A stretch of 64,000 nt of DNA from an uncultured Kiloniellaceae bacterium (GCA_947493695.1 CANLSF010000003.1:62001-126000), one strand, 5' to 3'. Shown: positions 17,897 through 26,828, numbered from the stretch's first letter. The notes: generated from the sequence alone by a model not told the origin. Translations and numbers: made by a program.

Positions 17897-19993
17897 ATGC
17901 GTGTACTGTCGGCGTATTTTCTTCTGACCCTTTGCTTCGGAGCCACCCAGGGCTTCGGAACAGCCGGTGCGAGCGAGTCCAGCTATAAGGACCGCACGCA
18001 GACCGGCCTTAAGGTCTCTTCTCCTGCCCCTGCGCATGCACCTGTCGTCGTAGAAATCGAGCCGCTCAGTTCTGCAGATGAGGTTCGGTTTAAAAAGTTT
18101 TTCGCCGAGATCGATGCCGGACATATCTCCAAAGCCTGTGCCGGCCGCACGCAAATCTCGCACAGCATTGCACGGGAGCTGGCCACCTGGGTTTGCCTCG
18201 ACAAAGGCAGCAACCCCTCCTCCTTCGAAACTCATGTCGAATTTGCGTCCGGTCATTTGCATTGGCCGTGGCTGACACAACTGCGCAGAAAAACCGAAGC
18301 CAGGCTTACGTCGCAAACGGCTGACAAGGATATTCTCGCGTGGTTCGACAATCATGCTCCATTGACCGGCCGCGGTGCCGCGGCCTACGCAGGTGCCCTG
18401 AAGCGCGCCGGGCGCAACGCAGAACTTGAAGCTCTGGTGATTAAGGGCTGGGTAGAACTGGATTTTGGCCGGGTCGAAGCTAAAAACTTCCATCGGCGCT
18501 ATAAATCGCTGATCACACCGGAAATGCACCTCAGCCGTCTGGAACGTCTGCTCTGGAGCCGCAAGTACGCCTCAGCATCTCAGCAGGCACGACTTGTTCC
18601 GAACGATCAACGGCGACTGGCGGAAGCGCGGATTAAACTGGGCCGCAGAGCGGCGGGTGTCGACGCGGCCATCGGACGTGTCCCGGCACATTTAAAAGAA
18701 GACCCGGGCCTGTTGTACGAGCGCGCTCGCTGGCGCTGGCGAAAGGGACGCCGCCAGGGAGTCCTGGAGCTGATTGAACAGGCCGGCGCCGAAGCACCTC
18801 GTCCTGATCTCTGGTGGTCGATGCGCCATAACGTGGCGCGCAATGCCTTATCCAAGGGCGACGTTGAACAGGCCTATCGTATCAGCAGCGACCACGGCCT
18901 GAGCAGCGGTATCGGCTTTGCGCAAGGCGAATGGCTCGCCGGTTGGATTTCGCTCCGGTTTCTCAAGCAACCGCGTCGCGGGTACGAGCACTTTGCGCGA
19001 CTCTACTACGGTGTTAAATCGCCCATCAGCCAATCACGCGGCGCTTATTGGGCCGGTGAAGCCGCCCGGACCATGGGCAACGAAACCTGGAGCAAACGCT
19101 GGTACAAAATCGCTGCGGGCTTCCGCACGACCTTCTATGGGCAGCTTGCCGCCCATCGCCTTGGACGTCAGATCAGCCTGCCGATCAACCCGCATACGCC
19201 GCCGACCGAGATCCAACGTCGCGCATTCGAAAGTCAGGACCTGGTATCAATCGTCAAGCTTTTAGGGCTGGTCGACCAGCCCAGGTACCAGGATGCTTTC
19301 CTGAGTCGTCTTCGCCTCAACGCCAAGACACCCGCAGAATACATCCTGACCGCGGAGTTGGCGCGGCAACAGGAACGCCTGGGCAGCGCATTGAAGGTTG
19401 CCAAGGCAGCTCAATTCAACAGCGTTACCCTGCTTGAACATCTCTATCCTTCGATTGAGATCGGCGAAGCGGAACCGGAAACAGCTCTCACTTTGGCATT
19501 GATTCGCCAGGAGAGCGCGTTTGACGAACGCGCCAAGAGTCATGCCGGTGCCCGGGGCCTGATGCAACTCATGCCCGCAACAGCCAGGGAAGTCGCAGGC
19601 ACTCAACGCAAGAAATTTGATAGGGATCGTCTGACCAGCGATCCGGAGTATAATTTGTCCTTGGGTCAGGCCTATCTGAGACAGGTCCTCAAGCGCTTTG
19701 ACGGCTCCTACATTCTTGGACTTGCTGCCTACAACGCGGGTCCCCACCGGGCCAAAAGATGGATTCGCGAATACGGAGATCCAAGGGATCCGGGCATTGA
19801 TCCGATCGACTGGATCGAACAGATCCCCTTCGATGAAACTCGCAATTATGTGCAGCGAATTCTCGAGAGCCTCTCGGTCTACCGTCTGATGCTTGCTGAT
19901 GGGCATTCGGCACCATCCGCGGCGCCGCATTCGCACTCTAATCCCTTCGCATCCTGGGGCCATGAGGCCGCTGTAGCGCCCTGTTGCTTCTAA
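17897..19993 (+). CDS. Soluble lytic murein transglycosylase (Slt-type)
   Basis: Periplasmic enzyme that cleaves the MurNAc-GlcNAc bond of peptidoglycan with formation of an anhydro end. From the ATG at 17897 (GGAAAAG upstream) the protein is about 698 residues with a signal peptide (LSAYFLLTLCFGATQG, cleavage near 27). A long helical superhelix (U/L domains) spans about residues 40-500, and a C-terminal SLT catalytic domain lies near 510-660. Catalytic Glu is in LALIRQESAFDERAKS, followed by GARGLMQLMPATA and GLAAYNAGPHRAKRW. Domain order and length match Slt70. Confidence 0.94.
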   Translation: MRVLSAYFLLTLCFGATQGFGTAGASESSYKDRTQTGLKVSSPAPAHAPVVVEIEPLSSADEVRFKKFFAEIDAGHISKACAGRTQISHSIARELATWVCLDKGSNPSSFETHVEFASGHLHWPWLTQLRRKTEARLTSQTADKDILAWFDNHAPLTGRGAAAYAGALKRAGRNAELEALVIKGWVELDFGRVEAKNFHRRYKSLITPEMHLSRLERLLWSRKYASASQQARLVPNDQRRLAEARIKLGRRAAGVDAAIGRVPAHLKEDPGLLYERARWRWRKGRRQGVLELIEQAGAEAPRPDLWWSMRHNVARNALSKGDVEQAYRISSDHGLSSGIGFAQGEWLAGWISLRFLKQPRRGYEHFARLYYGVKSPISQSRGAYWAGEAARTMGNETWSKRWYKIAAGFRTTFYGQLAAHRLGRQISLPINPHTPPTEIQRRAFESQDLVSIVKLLGLVDQPRYQDAFLSRLRLNAKTPAEYILTAELARQQERLGSALKVAKAAQFNSVTLLEHLYPSIEIGEAEPETALTLALIRQESAFDERAKSHAGARGLMQLMPATAREVAGTQRKKFDRDRLTSDPEYNLSLGQAYLRQVLKRFDGSYILGLAAYNAGPHRAKRWIREYGDPRDPGIDPIDWIEQIPFDETRNYVQRILESLSVYRLMLADGHSAPSAAPHSHSNPFASWGHEAAVAPCCF

Positions 19994-20227
19994 CGGGCAG
20001 CGGCTCAATCGGATAGTTTTCGGCAGCTGCCCCTGGGGGCATCCCTAAAGCACTGCGCTTGCCTGCGATCACCATAGCTTTAACGTTCAGCATCTTTCAG
20101 CCCCGCCTTCTTTCGGCTAGCATTGCCGCCTGATCATCGAGAGCACGATAAATCGCGGCGGTATCCGTCATGATTCTAGATCGTCTCTTCCCAGGGCAAT
20201 CACTGCCCCGGATAAAAAGGAATGCAG

Positions 20228-20920
20228 ATGAGCCACCCAGATTTTGCCACGGCTGAGGCGTGCGTTTTCGACGCTTACGGTACCCTATTCAATGTTCACT
20301 CTGCGGTTGCCCGCGGCGGAGAAAGTCTGGGCGAGAAAGCCGACGACGTCTCCAACACCTGGCGCCAGAAGCAGCTCGAATACACCTGGCTCCGCAGCCT
20401 CATGGGGGCGCACGCCGATTTCTGGCAGGTCACATCGGATGGCCTCGACTATGCCCTCGAGGCGCATGGCGTGGACGACCGCGAACTCCATGCAAAGCTC
20501 ATGGACCTGTATCTTACCCTTGATGCCTACGGTGACGTTCAGCTCACCCTGCAGAAGTTGAAGAAAGCCGGTCTTAAGACCGCCATTCTCTCCAACGGAA
20601 CACCGAAAATGATCGATGCCGCGGTACAGTCAGCGGGCCTCGATGAGCTGTTCGATGAAAATCTCTCGATTGAGGATGTCGGCATTTATAAGCCCGACAA
20701 CCGGGTCTATCAGTTGGCTGTTGACCGGCTTTCCGTCGCGCCCAACAAAATCTGTTTCGTGTCCACCAATGCCTGGGACGCGGCAGGTGCCGCGCACTTT
20801 GGTTTCAATGTCGCGTGGTTGAACCGCTTCAACAAAATTCAGGAAGTTCTGCCCGGCAAACCCAAGGTGGTGATCAACACGCTTGTCGATCTCATGGAAC
20901 TGATGGGACTGGGCTTATGA
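20228..20920 (+). CDS. Haloacid dehalogenase, type II (HAD superfamily)
   Basis: Predicted (S)-2-haloacid dehalogenase, which replaces the halogen of 2-haloalkanoates by hydroxide using an Asp nucleophile. The 230-residue protein has the type II residues: DAYGTLFN near residue 13 (nucleophile Asp), an Arg in RQKQLEYTWLR, ILSNGTP near 118, Lys and Tyr in KPDNRVYQLA, and FVSTNAWDAAGA near 175. The start at 20228 is preferred to the ATG two codons earlier because AAGGA abuts that first ATG. Its stop overlaps the start of the PLP enzyme gene (ATGA). The true substrate may be a non-halogenated phosphate or ester; the family is broad. Confidence 0.85.
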   Translation: MSHPDFATAEACVFDAYGTLFNVHSAVARGGESLGEKADDVSNTWRQKQLEYTWLRSLMGAHADFWQVTSDGLDYALEAHGVDDRELHAKLMDLYLTLDAYGDVQLTLQKLKKAGLKTAILSNGTPKMIDAAVQSAGLDELFDENLSIEDVGIYKPDNRVYQLAVDRLSVAPNKICFVSTNAWDAAGAAHFGFNVAWLNRFNKIQEVLPGKPKVVINTLVDLMELMGLGL

Positions 20921-21915
20921 TCAGCGGAGGTCTCGCATCGTTCGATCCCCCTTCCTTCGCGGATGTTGAGCAGGCTGCGGAACGTCTCTCAGGGCGGGCC
21001 ATCCGTACGCCACTGCTCGAGAACGTTCAGCTAAACGAGATCTGTGGCGGCCGGGTCCTGATGAAGGCCGAGACCCTGCAGCGCACCGGTTCCTTCAAAT
21101 TCCGTGGTGCCTTCAATCTGCTCAGTCAGATTCCCGAGGATGATAAAGCTGCAGGGGTCGTGACCTGTTCTTCAGGAAACCATGCCCAGGGCGTGGCCTC
21201 AGCCGCTTCGATCCTCGGACTGAAAGCCATCGTTGTGATGCCCGAAGATGCGCCGCAGATCAAAATCGACAACACCAGGGGTTACGGCGCCGAAGTTGTC
21301 TTCTTTGATAGAAACAAGGAATCCCGGGAAGAAATCGTCGCTTCGATTTCGGCAGGCACCAATATGACCTTCGCCCCGCCGTACGATCATCCACACACCA
21401 TCGCCGGCCAGGGCACCTGCGGACTTGAAATCGCACAACAGGTCGATGAGCTTGGGGAAACCCTCGACAATATGCTGGTCTGCTGCGGCGGTGGCGGGCT
21501 GACGGCCGGTGTGGCGTTGGCTTTGGCCGAAAAGAGCCCCGGAACCAAGGTTTATGCGGTCGAACCGGCGGACTTTGACGACACTGCTCGCTCACTTGCG
21601 GCACAGCAGCGGGTCAGTAACGAGGCGGGACATCGCTCCATCTGCGATGCCATTCTGACGCCAACGCCCGGCGAGATCACATTCGAAATCAACCGCAAGC
21701 TCGTCACAGACGGCCTGCGCGTAACCGACAGCGAAGTCCGGGACGCTATGCGGTTTGCCTTCAACACCCTGAAAATGGTTGTCGAGCCTGGTGGCGCTGT
21801 GACTCTCGCAGCCGTGCTCAATGGTCGTGTCGACACCAAAGACAAGGTCACCGCCATAACTCTGTCGGGTGGAAATGTAGACCCGGCTGTTTTCGGCTCG
21901 GTCCTGAAAGGCTGA
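20917..21915 (+). CDS. Threonine/serine dehydratase-like PLP enzyme (fold type II)
   Basis: Predicted to deaminate a hydroxy amino acid (threonine, serine or 3-hydroxyaspartate) to a 2-oxo acid and ammonia, or to racemise serine. The 332-residue protein has the PLP Lys in RTGSFKFRGAFNLL near residue 60, SSGNHAQGVASAAS near 85, and the Gly loop CCGGGGLTAGVALA near 190. It lacks the C-terminal ACT domain of biosynthetic IlvA, so a catabolic or racemase-like role is more likely. It overlaps the HAD gene by four bases, and the PhyH gene begins five bases after its stop. Members of this group also include EutB of ectoine degradation, but no other eut gene is here. Confidence 0.82.
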   Translation: MISGGLASFDPPSFADVEQAAERLSGRAIRTPLLENVQLNEICGGRVLMKAETLQRTGSFKFRGAFNLLSQIPEDDKAAGVVTCSSGNHAQGVASAASILGLKAIVVMPEDAPQIKIDNTRGYGAEVVFFDRNKESREEIVASISAGTNMTFAPPYDHPHTIAGQGTCGLEIAQQVDELGETLDNMLVCCGGGGLTAGVALALAEKSPGTKVYAVEPADFDDTARSLAAQQRVSNEAGHRSICDAILTPTPGEITFEINRKLVTDGLRVTDSEVRDAMRFAFNTLKMVVEPGGAVTLAAVLNGRVDTKDKVTAITLSGGNVDPAVFGSVLKG

Positions 21916-21920
21916 GACTG

Positions 21921-22727
21921 ATGACCCTGGCCGCAGACCTGATCGGTGAGGAGCAAATCGCGGCCTATGCACGCGATGGCGCCGTGCATATCCCAGGCCT
22001 CTTCAGCGATTGGGTCGGCGTCATCGAGGAGGCAATCGACGAGAACATGCGTTCCCCCGGTGTCTATGCGGCGGAGAATGTCACCGATAAAGACAGCGGA
22101 CGCTTTTTCGACGACTACTGCAACTGGCAGCGCATTCCCGCGCTCAGGGACATCGTCGAGAACTCTCCCTGTGCAGAGGCGGCGGCGCGCATTATGGGCT
22201 CCCGGAGCGCCCAGTTCTTTCACGATCATATTCTGGTGAAAGAACCCGGAACCTCAAAGACGACGCCCTGGCATCAGGACGCGCCCTACTACTTCGTCGA
22301 TGGAACGCAAAGCGTGAGCTTCTGGATTCCCATTGACCCGGTTGAGGAGGCTTCGCTACGCCTGATCAAAGGATCGCACCTTTGGGAGAAAATGGTTCTG
22401 CCGGTCAAGTGGCTGGATAATGACGAGTTCTATTCAGAGAGTGCAGATTATCTGCCGGTGCCGGACCCCGACCGTGAACCGGATAAATTCGAAACGCTGG
22501 AGTGGCGGATGGCGCCCGGTGATGCGGTTCTCTTCGATTTCCGGACTGTGCATGGTGCCCGTGCCAATATGACAAACCGGCGACGGCGGGCGCTGTCATT
22601 GCGTTGGGTAGGCGAAGACGCGCGGTATGTAGAACGACCGGGGCGAACCTCGCCCCCCTTCCCTGATCACGGCATGACGGCAGGCCAGCGTTTGCGCGAG
22701 GACTGGTTCCCGATACTCTGGACGTAA
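21921..22727 (+). CDS. Phytanoyl-CoA dioxygenase (PhyH) family protein
   Basis: Predicted Fe(II)/2-oxoglutarate-dependent oxygenase acting on a small molecule in the cytoplasm. In the 268-residue protein the iron triad is visible: His and Asp in TPWHQDAPYYF near residue 115 and the distal His in FRTVHGARANMT near residue 205. The oxoglutarate-binding Arg probably lies in NRRRRALSLRW. The Asp of the HxD motif is kept, so it should hydroxylate rather than halogenate (SyrB2-type halogenases lose it). It is third in an operon with the HAD and PLP genes and is followed by a strong terminator. It does not show the EctD signature. Confidence 0.85.
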   Translation: MTLAADLIGEEQIAAYARDGAVHIPGLFSDWVGVIEEAIDENMRSPGVYAAENVTDKDSGRFFDDYCNWQRIPALRDIVENSPCAEAAARIMGSRSAQFFHDHILVKEPGTSKTTPWHQDAPYYFVDGTQSVSFWIPIDPVEEASLRLIKGSHLWEKMVLPVKWLDNDEFYSESADYLPVPDPDREPDKFETLEWRMAPGDAVLFDFRTVHGARANMTNRRRRALSLRWVGEDARYVERPGRTSPPFPDHGMTAGQRLREDWFPILWT

Positions 22728-22746
22728 TCTCGGTTACCCGGAAACA

Positions 22747-22788
22747 AGGAAACTGCGGCTTGGGCAAACCCCAAACCGCAGTTTCCTT
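22747..22788 (+). terminator. Terminator after the PhyH gene
   Basis: AAGGAAACTGCGG (22747-22759) pairs perfectly with CCGCAGTTTCCTT (22776-22788); an inner TTGGG/CCCAA pairing extends the stem. It is followed by a short T/A stretch and lies 20 bases after the stop of the third gene of the HAD-PLP-PhyH operon. It may also serve the bactofilin gene on the other strand, which ends at 22816. Confidence 0.85.
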
Positions 22789-22815
22789 TAATTCACTTAA
22801 GCCGCAGACCAGCGT

Positions 22816-23340
22816 TTACTGCTTGGTCGCGCTTCCGTTCGACTGGGCCGCTGCCGTGTTCTGCAAGTTGGCTGTGGCCGCAGCAGCGACGTTTGGCGAG
22901 GCGGATGTGGATGCGCCTTTGGCCGCTGCCGAGTAACCGATGGTTTTCTCGTCAAGGCGGCGAATGTTGCCTTCGATAAACGCGCCGGCATCGATCGCAA
23001 GCGTGCTGTGAGAGATATCGCCGGTGACGCGCGCGCTCTTGGCAAGTACGACGGAGGCTGCCTGAAGCTGGCCATTGATGCTGCCGCAAACCCGCACGGA
23101 ATCAGCAACCACCGATCCGCTGACCTGGGCTTTTTCACCGATCGTCAGAGTACGGCTGGAGATATCACCCTCAACAGTGCCGTCGACCTGTAGGTCGCCA
23201 CTGCTTGTCAGGTTCCCCACGATCGTCAGATCTGCGGAGATAATCGAAGGTACACCGCTATCCTGTGAAGATGCCGCCTGCTGGCCGGCCTCATTGGACT
23301 TGGTGCCCTCGGTACTGGACTTGTTGGATTTCGAAAACAT
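22816..23340 (-). CDS. Bactofilin (polymer-forming cytoskeletal protein)
   Basis: Bactofilins form nucleotide-free filaments on the inner membrane that position cell-wall enzymes. The 174-residue protein has a disordered Ser/Gln-rich N-terminus (residues 1-32), then a right-handed beta-helix core (about 33-135) with the repeating hydrophobic/Gly pattern SADLTIVGNLTSSGDLQVDG and VEGDISSRTLTIG, and an Ala/Thr-rich C-terminal tail. It lies directly downstream of an M23 endopeptidase gene on the same strand. Bactofilin-M23 pairs are known to cooperate in local peptidoglycan remodelling and cell shape, so the pairing supports both calls. Confidence 0.93.
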   Translation of the reverse strand: MFSKSNKSSTEGTKSNEAGQQAASSQDSGVPSIISADLTIVGNLTSSGDLQVDGTVEGDISSRTLTIGEKAQVSGSVVADSVRVCGSINGQLQAASVVLAKSARVTGDISHSTLAIDAGAFIEGNIRRLDEKTIGYSAAAKGASTSASPNVAAAATANLQNTAAAQSNGSATKQ

Positions 23341-23668
23341 CAGTCAGCCAACCCTATAATTCAGTTCGAAGTGAGGTAACGCGCGAACACTCTCGGCGCA
23401 GGCGGATTCTGCGCGCCTGTACCAGCCGAAATGCGGCGGGATACTAGCATGAATTCGAGCAACGTTAACCATTAAGATCTGGCCGGTCGCTCACCGCAAA
23501 ATCAACTGTCAGCGCATCACAAGGTGTTAACGGAAGTTACCATGAGAATGGTTAATGGAAAGCAAAGACACGACGATGACCTGAGCATTACGTTGTGTCG
23601 AAAAAGAGTCATAACGAAGCCAAGGCGTTACGATCAAACACACTGCCGCCAGCAGGCTCCGCCCAACC
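23341..23668. other. Intergenic region between the M23 peptidase and bactofilin genes
   Basis: 328 bases, fairly AT-rich in its upper half, between two minus-strand genes. It probably contains the bactofilin promoter. No conserved RNA, strong hairpin with T run, or coding potential was seen. Confidence 0.4.
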
Positions 23669-25375
23669 TTAACTCTTGAAAACGTGCTTGCCGGCCTGCA
23701 GGAACTTACGTGGATCGACCGCTTTGCGATTGAAAAGAACCTCGTAATGCACGTGCGGGCCTGTGCTGCGGCCGGAACTGCCCAAGAGACCGATTTTATC
23801 ACGATTGGCGACCGTATCGCCTTTGCGCACCATAATTTTGCGAAGATGGGCATAACGCGTACGAATGCCATTGCCGTGATCGATTTCGATAAAACGTCCG
23901 AAGCGGCCGCGCCAACCGGCGTAAACGACTTTGCCGGGCGCTGTCGAATAGACCGAAACACCGGACCGGGCCGAAAAGTCCAAGCCGTTGTGAACAGCTG
24001 TGCGACCGTTGATAGGGTCACGGCGTTTCCCGAAGGTGCTGGTGATCCGGTACTGATCGAGAGGAGGTGCAAGCGGCAGAATCGAAACCACTTCCTGCAG
24101 CGCCGCCCAGCGGTTCAACCGCACATCCAGCAAAGACATCGCCGAATCGTAGTCGCGGTCGCTTTCAGATTCATGCTCCCGGTCAGCCGGTACGAACGGC
24201 CCGCCCTGCCCGTTCAAGCCCTCTCCTGCGCCGGAAAGAAGATCGTCCAGGTTCAAGCCGGTCATCGCGACGGTACGTTCCATCGCTTCGATCCCGAGCT
24301 TGGTGCGCTCGGTCAGGCGGCGAACAACGATACTCTGCGCATCCTTGACCTGGCCCATTTCCTGGCGAAGCTCGACGATGTGATTTTTAAGCTGCCCGTT
24401 TTCTTCTGCAAAGCGCTGCGCCTTGTTTTCCATCTCGGCCAAGACGTCACGTGTTGACGCAAGCTCGGCGTTCAGAGATTCGCGTCGCTGGCCGTTTGCT
24501 GTCAGTCGCGTATTCAATGCCGCTATGCGTGCTTCCACCAGGGCCTGAGCCGCGAGATGATTCGCACGCGTCGCATTCGACTCTGCGACAGCACTGTCAA
24601 AAGCCTGACGCGAGGTTTCCAAATTCAATGACAGCTCAGCCAGGTCCGCTTCCAGCCCCTGCTTCTCGTCCAGAGTCGAAGCGAGCGTCGTCTGAACATC
24701 CTGCAGTTTGCGTCCCAAACGCTCACGTGCCTGGACAACCTCGCGCCTGCCGGCTTCGGTATTCTTCAAGGTGTCCTGAATTTCGGCGACCTGATTTTTT
24801 AGAGCTGAGTTTCGCCCAGCGATTTTCAGCAAATCGGATTCGAATTTCTGCAGCTTTTCGGTCAGGCCCTCGCGGGCAATGACGGCGCGCGCGCGCTCGG
24901 TGCTCGAGCTTTTCAGTTCTTCCTGAATTGCAGCCAGTTCGTTCGGCGCAACACTGGCGTTCCCCAATCGCGAAAGCAGCAGGTCCTGATTCTTCTCAAG
25001 CCCTTCAGTGATCTGGGCAAACTGCGTATGATATTCGGAGACTTCTGCGAGCAGCTCGAAGTAGGCGAGCTTTTGACGTTCGATCTCGGCGTCTTTCGCA
25101 GCCAACGCCATCTTCGTGTCGTGATTTTTTGAGTTGACCAGGCCACCCATAAAAATCGCGCCACTTGTCGAGACTCCGATCCAGGTCGCAACAGCGAGCA
25201 CACCGGCAGCAGCGGTTTTCTGCATGCGCGGTGACAATCGGATAAATTTGATTTTGTCATTCGACCGCAGGTGGATCTCACGCGGCACGAAGACCCGGTC
25301 GAGAAAAGCAGAAAAGCGGCCTTTCAATACCTTAGCGGGCACTCGTGTCTTCTCCCCTTCCATCTGTTCCGCCAT
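23669..25375 (-). CDS. M23 family metallopeptidase with coiled coil (bactofilin partner)
   Basis: Membrane-anchored Zn endopeptidase predicted to cut peptidoglycan cross-links. From the ATG at 25375 it has 568 residues: cytoplasmic N-terminus of about 50 residues, one transmembrane segment (AAAGVLAVATWIGVSTSGAIFMG, roughly 57-80), a long coiled coil (about 85-350), a linker with a Gly/Glu-rich stretch, and a C-terminal LytM domain. Zn ligands and catalytic residues are present: His462 and Asp466 (HNGLDFSA), His510 (RYAHL) and His541/His543 (GPHVHYEV). The enzyme should therefore be active. The short cytoplasmic tail is the likely contact with bactofilin, as reported for LmdC-type partners in other Alphaproteobacteria. 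Confidence 0.92.
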   Translation of the reverse strand: MAEQMEGEKTRVPAKVLKGRFSAFLDRVFVPREIHLRSNDKIKFIRLSPRMQKTAAAGVLAVATWIGVSTSGAIFMGGLVNSKNHDTKMALAAKDAEIERQKLAYFELLAEVSEYHTQFAQITEGLEKNQDLLLSRLGNASVAPNELAAIQEELKSSSTERARAVIAREGLTEKLQKFESDLLKIAGRNSALKNQVAEIQDTLKNTEAGRREVVQARERLGRKLQDVQTTLASTLDEKQGLEADLAELSLNLETSRQAFDSAVAESNATRANHLAAQALVEARIAALNTRLTANGQRRESLNAELASTRDVLAEMENKAQRFAEENGQLKNHIVELRQEMGQVKDAQSIVVRRLTERTKLGIEAMERTVAMTGLNLDDLLSGAGEGLNGQGGPFVPADREHESESDRDYDSAMSLLDVRLNRWAALQEVVSILPLAPPLDQYRITSTFGKRRDPINGRTAVHNGLDFSARSGVSVYSTAPGKVVYAGWRGRFGRFIEIDHGNGIRTRYAHLRKIMVRKGDTVANRDKIGLLGSSGRSTGPHVHYEVLFNRKAVDPRKFLQAGKHVFKS

Positions 25376-25863
25376 ATCAGTTCCCGCCTCTTGCTGAGGC
25401 TGGAGCGCTGGCAACAGACGCCAGGCCGCCATTATCGGAACCGTTGCGCGAATTGAATCGATCGCGCACTGACGAAATATCCCCCGGAGCCTTCGCGCAG
25501 TCCAGACGACTCGCGACGTCCCGTGACCGCTGCAAAAGCGCAGAATTTAAAGCGCGACGAAAATAACCAGCGCACATAATCAAGGCAAGCCCTTACTCTT
25601 TGTCACGCAGACCAGCTTTAGCCTGCATAAATTTGCTTATGGAGAATAAGGGGCATCCTTATAAAAAGATGTTAATGAACGGCGAACTTGAACCAAAGAC
25701 CATTGATTTTGCTCAAACCTTACGGGTTCCAGGCCTCTGCTCACGAGATTCTCGATACAACCTAATAGTGATTACTATTCTGGGTTGTCAACTATCTAGA
25801 TAAATTGCATTTGTTTGAAATAAATTTTCCCAGCCAAGCGCGTACTCGGAATGGTGCGTCTGA
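25376..25863. other. Intergenic region upstream of the M23 gene
   Basis: About 490 bases between the M23 peptidase start and the chemoreceptor remnant. The lower part probably holds the M23 promoter. The upper part is AT-rich with many stops in all frames. No gene, RNA family or mobile-element end could be recognised. The AT richness beside a broken gene fits a decayed or rearranged stretch, but this is inference. Confidence 0.35.
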
Positions 25864-26103
25864 ACGCAAAATCCCCTCACGGCAATAGAATCGATCGAGG
25901 CCAGTTTTGGCTCGGTCGCCGGTGCGGTAGAAGAGCAGTCCGCGTCAACACGGGAAATCTCCTCGAACATGCAGTCGGCATCTTCGGCAGTTGGTGACGT
26001 AAATTCCAGCCTCGATTCAATCGCCGCCGCCATCAGCGGCGCAAACAGCTTTGCGCAGGAGGGTACAGACCTCTATCGCAGTCTGCAAAATACGGCCGCC
26101 TAA
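25864..26103 (+). pseudogene. Remnant of a methyl-accepting chemotaxis protein (C-terminal end)
   Basis: The frame ending at the TAA at 26101-26103 reads the typical end of a chemoreceptor signalling domain: AIESIEASFGSVAGAVEEQ, then SASTREISSNMQSASSAV, then a weakly conserved tail ending in NTAA. The frame is closed by TGA at 25861, there is no start codon with a ribosome site, and nothing upstream resembles the rest of a receptor. About 79 codons of an expected 500 or more remain. This is a truncated gene end, probably from a deletion. An opposite-strand open frame covering the same bases is a shadow of it. Confidence 0.75.
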
Positions 26104-26234
26104 GCCTCCGCGAACGCTAGGTTGCACACTTCAGACGCCCATTCACCGACTTCGATTGCATGAGTTGCGGGCTCATAAATTTTAAATACCTTACCGTGTA
26201 GAATATCGGGCACTAAACGTAAGGACACGACCTG

Positions 26235-26828
26235 ATGTTCCCGGTTCCCTTTGACGATGCCCTGCGCCTGAAGTCGCTTGCGTCGTACAACATTCTGGAT
26301 ACTTCGCCCGAAGAGGCCTTTGATCGCCTGACCAGACTTGCATGCGGGCAGTTCGGGACTCCCATCGCATTGCTGTCGTTGGTTGACGGCAAACGGCAAT
26401 GGTTTAAGTCGCGCCAGGGATTCGATACGCCCGAGACTCCCAGAGACCTGGCCTTTTGCGGACACGCAATATTATCGGACGCCCCCCTCGTGGTTCTCGA
26501 CACAAAACGGGACGCGCGGTTTAGAGCCAATCCGCTGGTGTGTGTCAGTCCGGGTGTCCGCTTCTATGCGGGTGCTCCTTTGCTCACCTGCGAAGGATAC
26601 CGGCTCGGCAGCTTATGCATTATGGATTTTGAGCCACGTACGGATCTCCCATCCGAGGACATTGCCGAACTCCAGGATTTTGCACATACGGCTATGCAAA
26701 TGATCGAATTGCGCAAACCTGTCGAAAACATGCAAAACCATGGTCCTCGAAACAAGGTCACACAGAAGCAAAAACTCCGGCCTTCATTGATATCGAACGC
26801 AACGCCAAATCTCACGTCGTTGCACTAA
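26235..26828 (+). CDS. GAF domain protein
   Basis: A 197-residue cytoplasmic protein made of one GAF domain (about residues 10-160) and an apparently disordered tail. The block FDRLTRLACGQFGTPIALLSLVDGKRQWF is the form seen at the N-terminus of many GAF-GGDEF and GAF-kinase proteins, followed by FCGHAILSDAPLVVLDT and RFYAGAPLLTCEGYRLGSLC. No output domain follows, so it may bind a ligand and act on a partner, or be a shortened sensor protein. AAGGA lies upstream of the ATG. The tail after residue 165 is basic and unlike a domain. Its neighbours are a chemoreceptor remnant and a tRNA gene. Confidence 0.85.
   Translation: MFPVPFDDALRLKSLASYNILDTSPEEAFDRLTRLACGQFGTPIALLSLVDGKRQWFKSRQGFDTPETPRDLAFCGHAILSDAPLVVLDTKRDARFRANPLVCVSPGVRFYAGAPLLTCEGYRLGSLCIMDFEPRTDLPSEDIAELQDFAHTAMQMIELRKPVENMQNHGPRNKVTQKQKLRPSLISNATPNLTSLH

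Noticed and set aside
20018-20045. Terminator after the lytic transglycosylase (TGCCCC/GGGGCA)
   Set aside because: The stem is six pairs with a two-base loop and no T run.
21921-22727. Ectoine hydroxylase (EctD) or EutB-type ectoine pathway with the PLP gene
   Set aside because: The EctD signature is absent and no other ect or eut genes are present.
21921-22727. Fe(II)-dependent halogenase (SyrB2-like)
   Set aside because: The HxD Asp is retained; halogenases of that type have Ala or Gly there.
25788-26033. Minus-strand 81-codon ORF
   Set aside because: Antisense to the chemoreceptor remnant, which explains the sequence.
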